64,000 nucleotides of DNA, taken from contig JAILMN010000025.1 in the NCBI GenBank assembly GCA_024692565.1, forward strand, positions 62,001-126,000, written 5' to 3'. The translations under genes and the position numbers were made by a program. Position 1 is the stretch's first letter. The number at the start of each line of letters is the position of its first letter. The DNA comes from Paludibacteraceae bacterium (lineage in GTDB: Bacteria > Bacteroidota > Bacteroidia > Bacteroidales > Paludibacteraceae). Shown here piece after piece: positions 25,424 through 34,978 of this stretch. The notes under the pieces were generated by a model. The model was given only the letters and a program-made list of their open reading frames with translations, did no database searches and was not told the origin of the DNA.

Positions 25424-25434
25424 TTTATTGATTT

Positions 25435-26637
25435 TTATTTGTTGCTTTTCTTTATCAAACAGGCAAGGTTGTATAATCTTTTTTGCAACCATGCAGGAAG
25501 AAAATAATATATTCTTGTTCTCAATCTTCTTTTAAGAGGAAGATATGGAGTGGTAAACATCTCTATGGCCTTTGCCGGATGTTTTGTGAATTCAGCAAAA
25601 AATGAGTCGCGATGTTCTGAGGCTTTAGTTTGTTGACCGAATAGAGGATTAAAGCGTATAATATCATCGATAGAGCATGGCAACATGTGCATATTTTGTT
25701 GTAGTTTCGGTAAAAGGGATGCGCCTTTAGGTGTGTTAAATACAATCGTGGAGTAATTATGTTTATTTCCCACTAACTCAGGAAAAATTTGGTGTAATCC
25801 TTTAAAATCAGCGATTGTAATATCGCTCGGACGTTTCTTGACCCGATACATACAATTTGCACCACATGATGGACGTAAACAGTCTTGTTTGAGGAATAAC
25901 TGAATGTATGGATCGTTGGTGATATATAATTTGGAATTCCCAGACTGAATCTTACTAATATAATTTTCTTCATGAATCTGAGAGGGCTTAGCGCGGAATT
26001 CATAGTGCGTCACTTCTTTTCCAAATTGTTTACTGATTTGCTTGACGCATTCAGCAAAAACATCAGGACTTCCTGTGCCGTGACAGATGAAATCCACGGT
26101 CAGTAGATTCGGCCATTTGTTCTGTAGAAAAGCGTGAAGGCCTGCTACCTGACATGGTGTACCCGAGAAAACGACCTTTTTGCCTAGTTCAAGGTACTCT
26201 CGAATCTGAATAAATGTATCTTCGATGTCGCTGGCTATGTATTTTGACTTGTGTAAAGGCAGAATATTAGAGGCACCTATTACGGTAATATGATGTACTC
26301 TAAGACCATCCCATGCTGCACCGACGATCATAGTGTCCTGATCTGACCATGCTTCACAAATAGACGCAAACGCTCCTCCAGATGTACTCCGTTGCCATAT
26401 ATTCGAATCTTTATGAGTGGCGGCAAAACATTGTTGATCAAATGATTCTTCTTGATGAGTATGGTGAACTGCAGGACAAATCTCCTCACATAGACCACAA
26501 TGAATACAAGTATCAGATGCGTAAGGATACATGAATCCCTCTGCATCCTTTTCCATGGATATACAATGGATGGGACAGATGCTGTAACATGCTGCGCAAC
26601 TTGTGCAATTCGTTTTATGTGGATTGAAGTCTAACAT
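25435..26637 (-). CDS. Ferredoxin / F420-hydrogenase beta-domain protein of glycan loci
   Basis: 400 residues. Two 4Fe-4S motifs at the N-terminus (CTSCAACYSICP near residue 11 and CIHCGLCEEICP near residue 44) are followed by a coenzyme F420 hydrogenase/dehydrogenase beta-subunit domain (STSGGAFASICEAW near residue 84, SGTPCQVAGLHAF near residue 158, DFICHGTGSP near residue 183). This architecture regularly accompanies polysaccharide pyruvyl transferases in Bacteroidota capsule loci. Its reaction is not established; a redox step on a glycan precursor is assumed. It overlaps the pyruvyl transferase gene by 7 bases. Confidence 0.85.
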   Translation of the reverse strand: MLDFNPHKTNCTSCAACYSICPIHCISMEKDAEGFMYPYASDTCIHCGLCEEICPAVHHTHQEESFDQQCFAATHKDSNIWQRSTSGGAFASICEAWSDQDTMIVGAAWDGLRVHHITVIGASNILPLHKSKYIASDIEDTFIQIREYLELGKKVVFSGTPCQVAGLHAFLQNKWPNLLTVDFICHGTGSPDVFAECVKQISKQFGKEVTHYEFRAKPSQIHEENYISKIQSGNSKLYITNDPYIQLFLKQDCLRPSCGANCMYRVKKRPSDITIADFKGLHQIFPELVGNKHNYSTIVFNTPKGASLLPKLQQNMHMLPCSIDDIIRFNPLFGQQTKASEHRDSFFAEFTKHPAKAIEMFTTPYLPLKRRLRTRIYYFLPAWLQKRLYNLACLIKKSNK

Positions 26638-27722
26638 GTGTGTAGGGCTTGTTGTAAATAGTGAAGGGATTGTTCCTTTAATCGTGCTAATGTTTTATCA
26701 AATTGTTCATAATCATATTTTGGGTCCAATGGTAATATCGAAGCGGAATTATACACCGGAATATAGAAATATTTTTGTAATTGCTGAATCCGAGAGTTTT
26801 GGTTAATGGGATCATCGTTCGCAAAGCGTTGAAGCAAATATACCGGTTTGTGGAAAAGCATGGAAAAAATAGTTCCGTGATACGAATCGGTGATAATACT
26901 TTCTGCATTGTCCACTAACCATATAAACTCATCCGGAGAAATATTTTCAAGCATATTCGCCCAACTTTTGTCTTTGGCATTAGTACTGATAGCATACATA
27001 GTGTGCTGATCATGTGCAGAAATATATTGTTCTATAAACGGAGCGTATGTATGATTAGCATTGAGAAGATAACAAAGGCAATAAGGCTTATTGATGCCTT
27101 TTACCTCTGTCGCTATTTGCCGATATTGTGATGCGTCAACGAGTAAAGTCGGGTCTAAAACAGTAGTGGAAGAAAGGCGGAATTCTTTCTTAATCAACTC
27201 GGCGGCGGCTTCTTCTCGTACCGCAATATGAGACATCGCACTTAGTAAAGTTTGATATTGCTTTTTAAGTTCGTTCGGAATAATAGGCAAACCCACACTG
27301 GCTGCATAGGATAATTGAACAGCGGATGGTGAAGTGTATTGCCCCATGTAAACAGGATTGAATACATTCGGTGCCCAAATCTGGTCGCTACCGTAGATGA
27401 CATTGTCAAAATGCTTCGTCAAAGAAAGCAATTTTTGTTCATCCCGAATAAGGCATGTTTGGCGCAAATAGCGCTGCATGAAAAGTGAATAGCCGTATTT
27501 GTGAGACGATAAACCGAATAAACGATATACTCTCTCAACTATTGCTGCGACGCGTTCATATAGCATTGGACGGGGATTGAATTTCTTGTTGCGATAATTG
27601 ATAATACGAACATCCAATCCCAAACACTGCAACGCATATTGAAGGGCATATGCTTGCAAGGCACTTCCGAAGTTAGCGTAATAGTGCCATGTTAATATTC
27701 CTATTTTGGATTGTCGTCTCAT
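26631..27722 (-). CDS. Polysaccharide pyruvyl transferase family protein
   Basis: 363 residues. N-terminal GILTWHYYANFGSALQAYAL (residues 8-27), a GSDQIWAPNVFNP segment near residue 115 and the C-terminal VDNAESIITDSYHGTIFSML near residue 275, all typical of the CsaB/WcaK family. It would transfer pyruvate from phosphoenolpyruvate to a sugar as a ketal, giving the polymer a negative charge. It overlaps the flippase gene by 4 bases and the ferredoxin-domain gene by 7 bases. Confidence 0.87.
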   Translation of the reverse strand: MRRQSKIGILTWHYYANFGSALQAYALQYALQCLGLDVRIINYRNKKFNPRPMLYERVAAIVERVYRLFGLSSHKYGYSLFMQRYLRQTCLIRDEQKLLSLTKHFDNVIYGSDQIWAPNVFNPVYMGQYTSPSAVQLSYAASVGLPIIPNELKKQYQTLLSAMSHIAVREEAAAELIKKEFRLSSTTVLDPTLLVDASQYRQIATEVKGINKPYCLCYLLNANHTYAPFIEQYISAHDQHTMYAISTNAKDKSWANMLENISPDEFIWLVDNAESIITDSYHGTIFSMLFHKPVYLLQRFANDDPINQNSRIQQLQKYFYIPVYNSASILPLDPKYDYEQFDKTLARLKEQSLHYLQQALHTC

Positions 27723-29155
27723 TTCTTAATTAATGCTACAGCGCGTGTCTTCAATTCCTCATATTCTTTGTTTTGTGTCAGGATGGAGAAAAGGATATAA
27801 ACAACAACTCCTAAAACTACTTGTATGCATAAAATCCAAATGGTATGAATAGATAATAGACTAATCGGATAAACCAACCCTGCCATAACAGCTGCAAGTA
27901 GTATAGGCGGTAAGATGTCTTTCACTTGTTCTAAATAACTATAATTGAGGAACTTCTTATTCGGATAAGCATTGACAAATGTGAATAAGGTCGTCAAAAT
28001 AGCCATATTCCATACAATTGCTTTCACACTAATCCACATCACACAAACCAAACTGACTAACTCAAGCGTTTTCTTTATCACTTCCAATGTCAAAAATACG
28101 TCACTTCTTCCTATCGCTTTAATGGCCTGCATATTCGCGGTATGAATTGGTTGGAACATGTAAACTATACAAAATATGCGGATAAACGGGATACAAAATA
28201 CCCACTTATCAGTTAATAGCAGCCTAACAAGCGGATCGGCACATGCAATTAAACCGAACATCATGGGGGCCATAATATAGGCGCTAAAACGAATACTCAT
28301 TCGTGTCGTTTGACGTAATACAGAGGTGTCATCTTGACTTTGTGATAACTTCGGGAAGAGGACTGCGCCAATAGATGTGTTAACATTGTTAACAATCACG
28401 AACGGGAATTGTTTGCCTCTGTCAAAATAGGCTAAATCATTCGGTGTGTATAGTTTGCCGATGATGAAGGTACGTAATTCTTGATAGATGTTAATCAACA
28501 ATGTGGCTCCTAAAATTCGGCTCCCGTATTTGAATAGTTGTTTGAATTGAGAATAAGAGAAAATCCATTTTGGGAGTTTGTGAACGAAGGCAAATAGTGC
28601 GATTGTGGTTACAATGGTAGAACTCATGATTTGAGCCACTAACGCCCATACACCAAATCCTTGATAGGCCATAATTAAGCCCACAGCTGCAGATATGATC
28701 GTACCTATTGCCGTTGCATAAAATAGTTTGTTAAATAGCATATGACGAGCCACATAGGCTTGCTGAATCGAATTGATGCCGTATAACGGAATAATCAAGC
28801 CTATAACCCGCAATATCGAAGTGAGTTGGCTAAATTGAGACCCAAAGAAAGAGTGAATGTATGGGGCAGTAAAATATAATATCCCATATAAGACAATGGA
28901 GAACCAGATAGTGAAATGGAAGATAGTACTAAAGTCTACGATATCTGCATCTTTCTTTTGAATAAGTGCACTATTGAATCCTCCATCTACGATGGCATAG
29001 GCCAAATTGGTCACACTGAGCACAAGAACAATAGGTCCGAAATCTGATGGAGACAAGATCCGAGCGATAATGATGGATACAACCAAAGTGATTAGTTGTA
29101 CCAGGAAGCGCTCGGCAAATTTCCAAGACAGATTTGAAACTAAGTTATTGCTCAT
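27719..29155 (-). CDS. wzx: Wzx-like lipid-linked oligosaccharide flippase
   Basis: 478 residues with about fourteen membrane helices, polysaccharide-transporter family of the MATE/MOP superfamily. The N-terminal FAERFLVQLITLVVSIIIAR and SPSDFGPIVLVLS segments are typical of the WzxC/TuaB branch. It would flip undecaprenyl-linked repeat units to the periplasmic face for the Wzy polymerase. The upstream gap of 115 bases to the wzz gene is the longest inside the operon. Confidence 0.88.
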   Translation of the reverse strand: MSNNLVSNLSWKFAERFLVQLITLVVSIIIARILSPSDFGPIVLVLSVTNLAYAIVDGGFNSALIQKKDADIVDFSTIFHFTIWFSIVLYGILYFTAPYIHSFFGSQFSQLTSILRVIGLIIPLYGINSIQQAYVARHMLFNKLFYATAIGTIISAAVGLIMAYQGFGVWALVAQIMSSTIVTTIALFAFVHKLPKWIFSYSQFKQLFKYGSRILGATLLINIYQELRTFIIGKLYTPNDLAYFDRGKQFPFVIVNNVNTSIGAVLFPKLSQSQDDTSVLRQTTRMSIRFSAYIMAPMMFGLIACADPLVRLLLTDKWVFCIPFIRIFCIVYMFQPIHTANMQAIKAIGRSDVFLTLEVIKKTLELVSLVCVMWISVKAIVWNMAILTTLFTFVNAYPNKKFLNYSYLEQVKDILPPILLAAVMAGLVYPISLLSIHTIWILCIQVVLGVVVYILFSILTQNKEYEELKTRAVALIKK

Positions 29156-29270
29156 AACAAAAACGCTTTACGCCACAATAGGTTGAAAGTCAAGATACAA
29201 ACAACATATATTGTCTCCCGTACTCACAAATGTGGTGTGTCGGTTAGGCCTATGCAAAGATGCTTTGTTC
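29156..29270. other. Longest gap inside the polysaccharide operon
   Basis: 115 bases between the chain-length regulator and flippase genes. I see no full TAnnTTTG promoter, no clear hairpin and no open frame of note. It marks approximately where base composition changes to the AT-rich specificity cassette. Confidence 0.5.
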
Positions 29271-30350
29271 TTAAGACTTAAAAGAAGAAAAATCTAATAA
29301 TTGCTCTTTGCATAATATAAAGCAAGTGACGCAAGTGGCCAATATTAACATAGTCAGCACAAACAACACACGGCGCGGACCTGCTGCTTTTGGAGGAATA
29401 GATGCAGATTGAAGCACGGTATATACAGGAGTGTTCTCTTGAATGCGGGCTTGTGTGGCGAGATATTGTTTTTGGAAAGAAGTGTAGGCAGACTCTTTTA
29501 TTCGCATCTCTGTCTCTAGGTTTTTTGCGGCAACGCGGTATTGCTCCATGTTCATGCTGCTGTGACTATCTACGTAACGAGTATATTTGTTGCTGGCTTG
29601 TTGGTACTCATTATATGCTTTTTCCATAACTTCTTCATAGTATTGGATATCGGTTCTTGCTTTTTGCGTACGATAGTCCGTAATGAAAGTTTTCAATGTG
29701 GCACAAACAGAATCAGCTATAAGAGCGCATACTAACCTATCTTGTGCGGTTACGCTAATGGTAATAACATCCGTTTTTTTATCAATCTTACAGGTGATGT
29801 TTTTTTGCATGTACTGAATAGCGTTCCATTGCATTTTGTTAAAGCAGAAGACATTAATTCCATTATTTGATTTATCTCCTATTGTTAATTCAGGAGTCTT
29901 TGGTGTTATCCATTTTATGATATTTCTTTTCCATCGAGTCCAAAAAGCTGCTTTTAGGTAATCTTGTAAGTATTGGTAGTAAGTGCATTCAATTTTACCA
30001 TCAGATGTTTTTACAGGCACATCAAATAATTTAACCAAAAAATTCGGTGAAGATACAATCTCGGGATAAATCATAGGGTAGAGCGCATCAGAACTATTCA
30101 TACTGCGCATATCAAATCCGAAAGACGATGCCAATGCGGATAATGAACCTCCCGCATTGGCTGATTGAGCTTCCGGAGCCAAGACAACCTTACATGTGTA
30201 GTATCGCGGCACGCAGAGAATTAATGCAGCGGAAACTACAAATGTAATTGGCCAAACCCAATAGAACACTTTGCGCTTTTGCCAAAGGGTTTTGAATATC
30301 GCAGCAATATCTATATATTCTTGTTGCTGAGTGTTATTTTGATTTTCCAT
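29271..30350 (-). CDS. wzz: Wzz-type chain-length regulator
   Basis: 359 residues. Membrane helices near residues 33-52 and 328-348 flank a coiled-coil-rich periplasmic domain. PPKAAGPRRVLFVLTM just before the second helix is the proline-rich signature of polysaccharide copolymerases. No kinase domain follows, so this is a Wzz/PCP-1-like form or the membrane half of a two-gene Wzc system. It controls polymer length with Wzy. It is separated from the export gene by 4 bases. Confidence 0.87.
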   Translation of the reverse strand: MENQNNTQQQEYIDIAAIFKTLWQKRKVFYWVWPITFVVSAALILCVPRYYTCKVVLAPEAQSANAGGSLSALASSFGFDMRSMNSSDALYPMIYPEIVSSPNFLVKLFDVPVKTSDGKIECTYYQYLQDYLKAAFWTRWKRNIIKWITPKTPELTIGDKSNNGINVFCFNKMQWNAIQYMQKNITCKIDKKTDVITISVTAQDRLVCALIADSVCATLKTFITDYRTQKARTDIQYYEEVMEKAYNEYQQASNKYTRYVDSHSSMNMEQYRVAAKNLETEMRIKESAYTSFQKQYLATQARIQENTPVYTVLQSASIPPKAAGPRRVLFVLTMLILATCVTCFILCKEQLLDFSSFKS

Positions 30351-30354
30351 AATC

Positions 30355-32718
30355 TTACTTCTTTGTTGCGTTAATTATCAGAGTAGTCAGAGTAGCTGCG
30401 ACGCTCGCCAAGGATGCGCTGGCAGAGGCGATACTTACCCATTGCGCAGCACTGGCGCGTTGACGTTCCGGTCTGCTCGGAACCACAATCTCGCAACCCG
30501 GCTGAATCTTACCGCCGCATTTAGGATGCACTTTGCCGTTCGCATAGATGATATAGGTTTTGTATTTGCGGGCATGATTGCTATATCCACCGGCTTGATT
30601 GATGTAATAGCGTGCGCTCTTGCCTTTGATATAACTTACGGTATTGGGGTAGAGTACTTCGCCGTTGATTTTCACCGTATTGTTGATGGTCGGCACAATC
30701 AGCACGTCTCCCTCACGCAAGGTGATATTTTCGTCGCTGCCCGGATTAGCCAATGCAGCAGCCAAGTCAATACCTACGAAATAGATGTCACCTAAATCCA
30801 GTTTGTCCATATCGACGCTATCTTTTTCAGAAGCAGCCCTATTGATTTTTAATAGTTGCTCACGGCGCAGTTTTTCTTCCGGCGTCATGCGGCGTTGCAG
30901 GCGAGCGCCTGCCGCATAGGCATGGCTATTCAAGCCGCCTGCTTGCTTAATAAGGTCGGAGAGACGATCGTCTTGCGTCTTCATCGTATATGTGCCTCCG
31001 AAAACAACTTCACCCTGAACACGGACATTCATCTGACGACCAAATGCCGGACTTTGACGAACGAATACTTCATCGTATGGCTCTAATAGGAAACCATGTT
31101 CTTCCAATCCAAGACTATCGCTCAGTTCAACCGTAAAGAGTTGGGTCTTGATTTGCGATTCCTCTTTGGCTTTCGGGTCAATGACACGACGCGCAATATC
31201 CACTTTACTCGTAGATGCTTTTTCCGTCAATCCTCCGGCGCGCAGAATGAGGTCTTCCACGCTCTCATTATAGGCATAGGGGAATGTATCCGGGCGATAT
31301 ACTTCTCCATGGATAACCACCTTCATATTCTCCAATTCGTTCTTCTTGGACGGGATGAACAGTTGGTCTTCATTGCGCAACTCAATATCTTCTGCCGTAC
31401 CATCCAGGATGCCTTGCAGATTCACCGCTAAAGCGAGATAGGTTCGGTTGAGTTGCATACGGTAGAGAACAGCGCGTGCAGCAGATGCATCTTCGCTCAA
31501 GCCGTCTGCTGCAGCCACCAAACTGCCGATCGTTGTAACATTCTCATCCAATCCATAGAATCCCGGACGGAAGACTGCTCCTTGAATCTCTACCGTGTTC
31601 TTAAGACGCGGTAGGATAGCCGATACTTCGATCGAATCACCGTCCATGAGACGGAAAGAAGCGAAATCGGTATTGCGAATCGTATGTACGGACTCAGCGC
31701 CGTTATTCTTGCGGTTCACTCGTACGGCGTCCGTATATGCTTCTCCACTGAAACCGCCTGCGAAATAGAGTAGGCGATCGAGCGTCTCGTCTTGCTTCAT
31801 CTCATAGTGCATCGGGCGTTTTACTTTGCCGTCTATGGACGTGAGCGCATTATAGGTGTTGACTACAATCACATCGCCGTCTTCCAAGCGCACATCGCCA
31901 TCCAGGTTACCATCCATGAGGTAACTATAGAGGTCTATCTCGCTCAGTTTCTGGTTATTGCGGAATACACGAATGGCACGCAGCGTACCTTTATCCGTGA
32001 TACCACCTGCCATATAAAGCGCATTCATCACATTGGCAAAAGCTGACAACTGATACGAACCCGGCATCGTCACTTCACCCATGACATTCACCGTGATGGT
32101 ACGTGTCTGACCGAGGCTCAGCATGATTTGACTGCCTTGGTAGCGCTTGCCCACGGTGTTCTTGAGTCGACGCGTGGCATCTACTACCGTCATACCGCCT
32201 AAGTTCACCGGTCCATAACCATCCACAATCACCGTACCATCCGGACTGATGGTCTTATGCATATTCAGTTGCGCCGCACCAAAGATATCAATGATGATCT
32301 CATCACCCGGGCCTAAGGTGTAGTTCTTCGGCGTAGCCTGATTCATATTCGGTTGGAACTTCGCATCCGGCGAACGGAAAATGTCCTGACCAAATACTTT
32401 GCTTGCCTCTTTCGAAGGAGCAGGCATTGCAGGTTCGGTCTCACCGTTGTCCTTGCGGATAGCGGATGAGGTAGCATTACCGGTCGCGTTCGCAGAGTTA
32501 GCGGATGCTTGCTGCATCTGCTTCAACTGATTGCTGACGCGCTGTAACTGCTCCGGCGTAGCGCCGTCTAACAGCAACTGCTTGGCAATCTCCTGTTCGC
32601 CAATACCTTGCGATTGCAAGGATACGGCTTTCTGAATGATTTGTTGGTCTGACATAGCTGCCACTTGCATGATAGGCAAGAGGAGCATCAACACTAATGT
32701 GGTTCGAATCTTATTCAT
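30355..32718 (-). CDS. SLBB-domain polysaccharide export protein (Wza-like)
   Basis: 787 residues from the ATG at 32718 (MNKIRTTLVLMLLLP, a signal peptide). An in-frame upstream extension overlaps the ugd gene and spoils the signal. After a Gln-rich coiled segment (about residues 30-75) there is a poly-export domain (YTLGPGDEIIIDIFGAAQLN near residue 135) and then a chain of SLBB domains (VMGEVTMPGSYQL, VHGEVYRPDTFPY and VQGEVVFGGTYTM mark successive units). The C-terminus has a hydrophobic segment. It is much longer than E. coli Wza because of repeated SLBB units, as is common in Bacteroidota. It should form the outer-membrane channel. Confidence 0.9.
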   Translation of the reverse strand: MNKIRTTLVLMLLLPIMQVAAMSDQQIIQKAVSLQSQGIGEQEIAKQLLLDGATPEQLQRVSNQLKQMQQASANSANATGNATSSAIRKDNGETEPAMPAPSKEASKVFGQDIFRSPDAKFQPNMNQATPKNYTLGPGDEIIIDIFGAAQLNMHKTISPDGTVIVDGYGPVNLGGMTVVDATRRLKNTVGKRYQGSQIMLSLGQTRTITVNVMGEVTMPGSYQLSAFANVMNALYMAGGITDKGTLRAIRVFRNNQKLSEIDLYSYLMDGNLDGDVRLEDGDVIVVNTYNALTSIDGKVKRPMHYEMKQDETLDRLLYFAGGFSGEAYTDAVRVNRKNNGAESVHTIRNTDFASFRLMDGDSIEVSAILPRLKNTVEIQGAVFRPGFYGLDENVTTIGSLVAAADGLSEDASAARAVLYRMQLNRTYLALAVNLQGILDGTAEDIELRNEDQLFIPSKKNELENMKVVIHGEVYRPDTFPYAYNESVEDLILRAGGLTEKASTSKVDIARRVIDPKAKEESQIKTQLFTVELSDSLGLEEHGFLLEPYDEVFVRQSPAFGRQMNVRVQGEVVFGGTYTMKTQDDRLSDLIKQAGGLNSHAYAAGARLQRRMTPEEKLRREQLLKINRAASEKDSVDMDKLDLGDIYFVGIDLAAALANPGSDENITLREGDVLIVPTINNTVKINGEVLYPNTVSYIKGKSARYYINQAGGYSNHARKYKTYIIYANGKVHPKCGGKIQPGCEIVVPSRPERQRASAAQWVSIASASASLASVAATLTTLIINATKK

Positions 32719-32728
32719 AATGTTATCG

Positions 32729-33967
32729 TTAATCTCTTCTGAAAATATCTCGTGTATATACTTTGTCCTGCACATCATCCAGCACCGCATCATAGCGGTT
32801 CGCGATGATGGCCTGGCTGCGAAGTTTGAATTGTGCCAGGTTGTTTACCACTTCGCTTCCAAAGAACGTGCTTCCGTCTTCCAGCGTAGGCTCGTAGATG
32901 ATAACCGTAGCGCCTTTGGCTTTGACGCGCTTCATGATACCTTGGATGGACGACTGACGGAAATTATCGCTATTCGATTTCATCGTCAAACGATAGACAC
33001 CGATGACACATTTTTTCTCCTGTGCGGCATCATAATCACCGCGGTGGTAATAGTCGTAGTATCCAGCTTTGGCGAGCACACGGTCAGCAATAAAATCTTT
33101 GCGTGTACGGTTGGATTCCACAATAGCCTCGATCAGATTTTCGGGCACATCCTGATAGTTTGCCAACAGTTGCTTGGTGTCTTTCGGTAGGCAATAACCG
33201 CCGTAACCGAAGGACGGGTTGTTATAATGCGTGCCGATACGCGGATCGAGACACACACCGTCAATGATATCTTGGGTATTGAGCCCTTTCATCTCGGCAT
33301 AGGTGTCGAGTTCGTTGAAATAGCTGACACGCAGCGCCAGATAGGTGTTCGCAAACAATTTGACCGCTTCTGCTTCGGTTAGCCCCATGAGGCGGGTTTC
33401 GATGTCTTGTTTGATTGCGCCTTCTTTGAGGAGTGCCGCAAATTGTTCTGCTGCTTTCACAAGACGTTTGTCTGAAAGCACCGTACCGACAATGATGCGG
33501 CTGGGGTACAGATTATCGTAAAGCGCTTTGCTCTCGCGCAGGAATTCCGGCGAGAAAAGGATATTATCGCAATGATATTTCTCGCGTATGGAGGCCGTGT
33601 AACCGACAGGAATCGTCGATTTGATAACCATGATAGCATCCGGATTGACCCGCAGCACGGTTTCAATCACATTCTCCACCGCCGAAGTATCGAAATAATT
33701 GCGCTGACTGTCATAATTGGTCGGCGCAGCAATAACGACAAACTCTGCATCTTTATATGCCGATTCTGCATCCAGCGTGGCAGTCAAATGCAATGGTTTT
33801 TCTGCGAGATATTTCTCAATATACTCATCTTGAATGGGCGATTGGCGGCTATTGATCATCTCCACCTTCTCCGGCACGATGTCAACGGCCGTTACCTCAT
33901 TATGCTGGGCGAGTAGGGTAGCGATGCTTAATCCTACATAACCCGTTCCTGCTACTGCTGTACGCAT
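32729..33967 (-). CDS. ugd: Nucleotide-sugar dehydrogenase (UDP-glucose 6-dehydrogenase family)
   Basis: 412 residues from the ATG at 33967; a TTG three codons earlier is less likely. NAD-binding [18 protein letters not shown] (residues 4-21), PTNYDSQ near residue 84, catalytic-domain Lys in [16 protein letters not shown] near residue 200 and the nucleophile Cys in [11 protein letters not shown] near residue 256, then the C-terminal UDP-binding domain. It oxidises the C6 of UDP-glucose, or a relative such as UDP-ManNAc, to the uronic acid. With WecB upstream in the pathway, UDP-ManNAcA is also possible. Confidence 0.9.
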   Translation of the reverse strand: MRTAVAGTGYVGLSIATLLAQHNEVTAVDIVPEKVEMINSRQSPIQDEYIEKYLAEKPLHLTATLDAESAYKDAEFVVIAAPTNYDSQRNYFDTSAVENVIETVLRVNPDAIMVIKSTIPVGYTASIREKYHCDNILFSPEFLRESKALYDNLYPSRIIVGTVLSDKRLVKAAEQFAALLKEGAIKQDIETRLMGLTEAEAVKLFANTYLALRVSYFNELDTYAEMKGLNTQDIIDGVCLDPRIGTHYNNPSFGYGGYCLPKDTKQLLANYQDVPENLIEAIVESNRTRKDFIADRVLAKAGYYDYYHRGDYDAAQEKKCVIGVYRLTMKSNSDNFRQSSIQGIMKRVKAKGATVIIYEPTLEDGSTFFGSEVVNNLAQFKLRSQAIIANRYDAVLDDVQDKVYTRDIFRRD

Positions 33968-33993
33968 GGATTTCAAATTTATGATTTCAAATT

Positions 33994-34749
33994 TTAAATA
34001 TGTTCTTCTACTCCGCGGAAGTGAACATTCAATTCATGCAGATGCTCCAGCAATGTGCCGAGCGAGGTGCCTTTGGTCATCTCAGCGAACGCATTGACAT
34101 CCTTTGGGAAGCATTTACCTCCGTATCCGAACTTACCGTCCGGCCCCGGGACATAGGTATGCGTATCGTTAATATAACCCGATAGGAGCACACCCGTATG
34201 CACTTTGCGCCAGTCGGCTCCCATCTGCTCGCAATACTCGCGGCACGCATTGAAATACGTTACCTTATATGCCCCGAACACATTATGCATGTATTTGGTC
34301 AATTCTGCCTCAAGCGGCGACATGACCGTGAATTTCTTACCCACAAAGATCTTCGTCAGCAGTTCCTGCGCACCGGTGAAGACCATCGTTTGCTTATTGA
34401 AATCCTCGATGAATGTGCGTTCGCTCAAGAATTCCGGCATATAGCATACCTGATGACCGGTTTCTTTCGACAAGCGTTCGCTGGTCCCGGGCAGAATAGT
34501 AGTACGTACAAAGACCGGCACGTCCGGCAGCGCCTTTATCAGCTGCGTCATGAGCGTCAAATCCTGCGTGCCATCTTCCTCTGTAGGCACATGGATCTGG
34601 AGAAAAGCGATGTCGATTTGACTCAAGTCGTCATTGTATCCCTTGGGAGGATCGCTAATAAACAACTTGCAGTCCGGATTGTTATTCTCCAACCAATTTT
34701 TCAGAGCCCCTCCTACGAAGCCGCATCCTATAATTCCAACGTTAATCAT
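33994..34749 (-). CDS. Short nucleotide-sugar dehydrogenase paralogue lacking the UDP-binding domain
   Basis: 251 residues, first gene of the polysaccharide operon. It keeps the NAD-binding [17 protein letters not shown] (residues 5-21), the central-domain [20 protein letters not shown] with the conserved Lys and Asn near residue 153, and the nucleophile in [11 protein letters not shown] near residue 222. It then stops about 25 residues later. The adjacent full-length enzyme continues for about 150 residues after that Cys. There is no sign of a frameshift or a downstream remnant. Either it works with the partner or it acts on a different substrate. Confidence 0.8.
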   Translation of the reverse strand: MINVGIIGCGFVGGALKNWLENNNPDCKLFISDPPKGYNDDLSQIDIAFLQIHVPTEEDGTQDLTLMTQLIKALPDVPVFVRTTILPGTSERLSKETGHQVCYMPEFLSERTFIEDFNKQTMVFTGAQELLTKIFVGKKFTVMSPLEAELTKYMHNVFGAYKVTYFNACREYCEQMGADWRKVHTGVLLSGYINDTHTYVPGPDGKFGYGGKCFPKDVNAFAEMTKGTSLGTLLEHLHELNVHFRGVEEHI

Positions 34750-34796
34750 CTATATAATTGCGTACGTTTTATACATTTTATGCCACAAAAAGCGCG

Positions 34797-34828
34797 CAAA
34801 GGTACTGCTTTTTTTTCATATATGCAAG
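34797..34828 (-). promoter_or_regulatory. Promoter of the polysaccharide operon
   Basis: Minus-strand -7 element TACCTTTG at 34804-34797 and CTTG (one mismatch to TTTG) at 34828-34825, with a 20-base spacer. It gives a leader of about 40 bases. No flanking inverted repeats of the invertible capsule-promoter type were seen, and no UpxY/UpxZ regulator gene precedes the operon. Confidence 0.7.
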
Positions 34829-34896
34829 TGCGCGCGCAAATAATTTTCAAAAAAGTGTGTTTTTGTGCGAAAAACGCCGTATTTAAGGTTTAGGAT

Positions 34897-34927
34897 TTTA
34901 GATTTTAAGATATTCTTTGTACCTTTG
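34897..34927 (+). promoter_or_regulatory. Promoter of the DUF2723 gene
   Basis: TACCTTTG at 34920-34927 with a weak TTTA at 34897-34900 (19-base spacer). It diverges from the polysaccharide promoter. The remaining sequence of the 229-base gap is AT-rich and shows no other structure. Confidence 0.65.
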
Positions 34928-34978
34928 CACCATAATTTGGCTTATTATGGGCATATACTAAAAAATCAAGGATAAAAA

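Noticed and set aside
34750..34978. Invertible (phase-variable) capsule promoter
   Set aside because: I looked for inverted repeats flanking the polysaccharide promoter and found none. No recombinase or UpxY/UpxZ gene is nearby.
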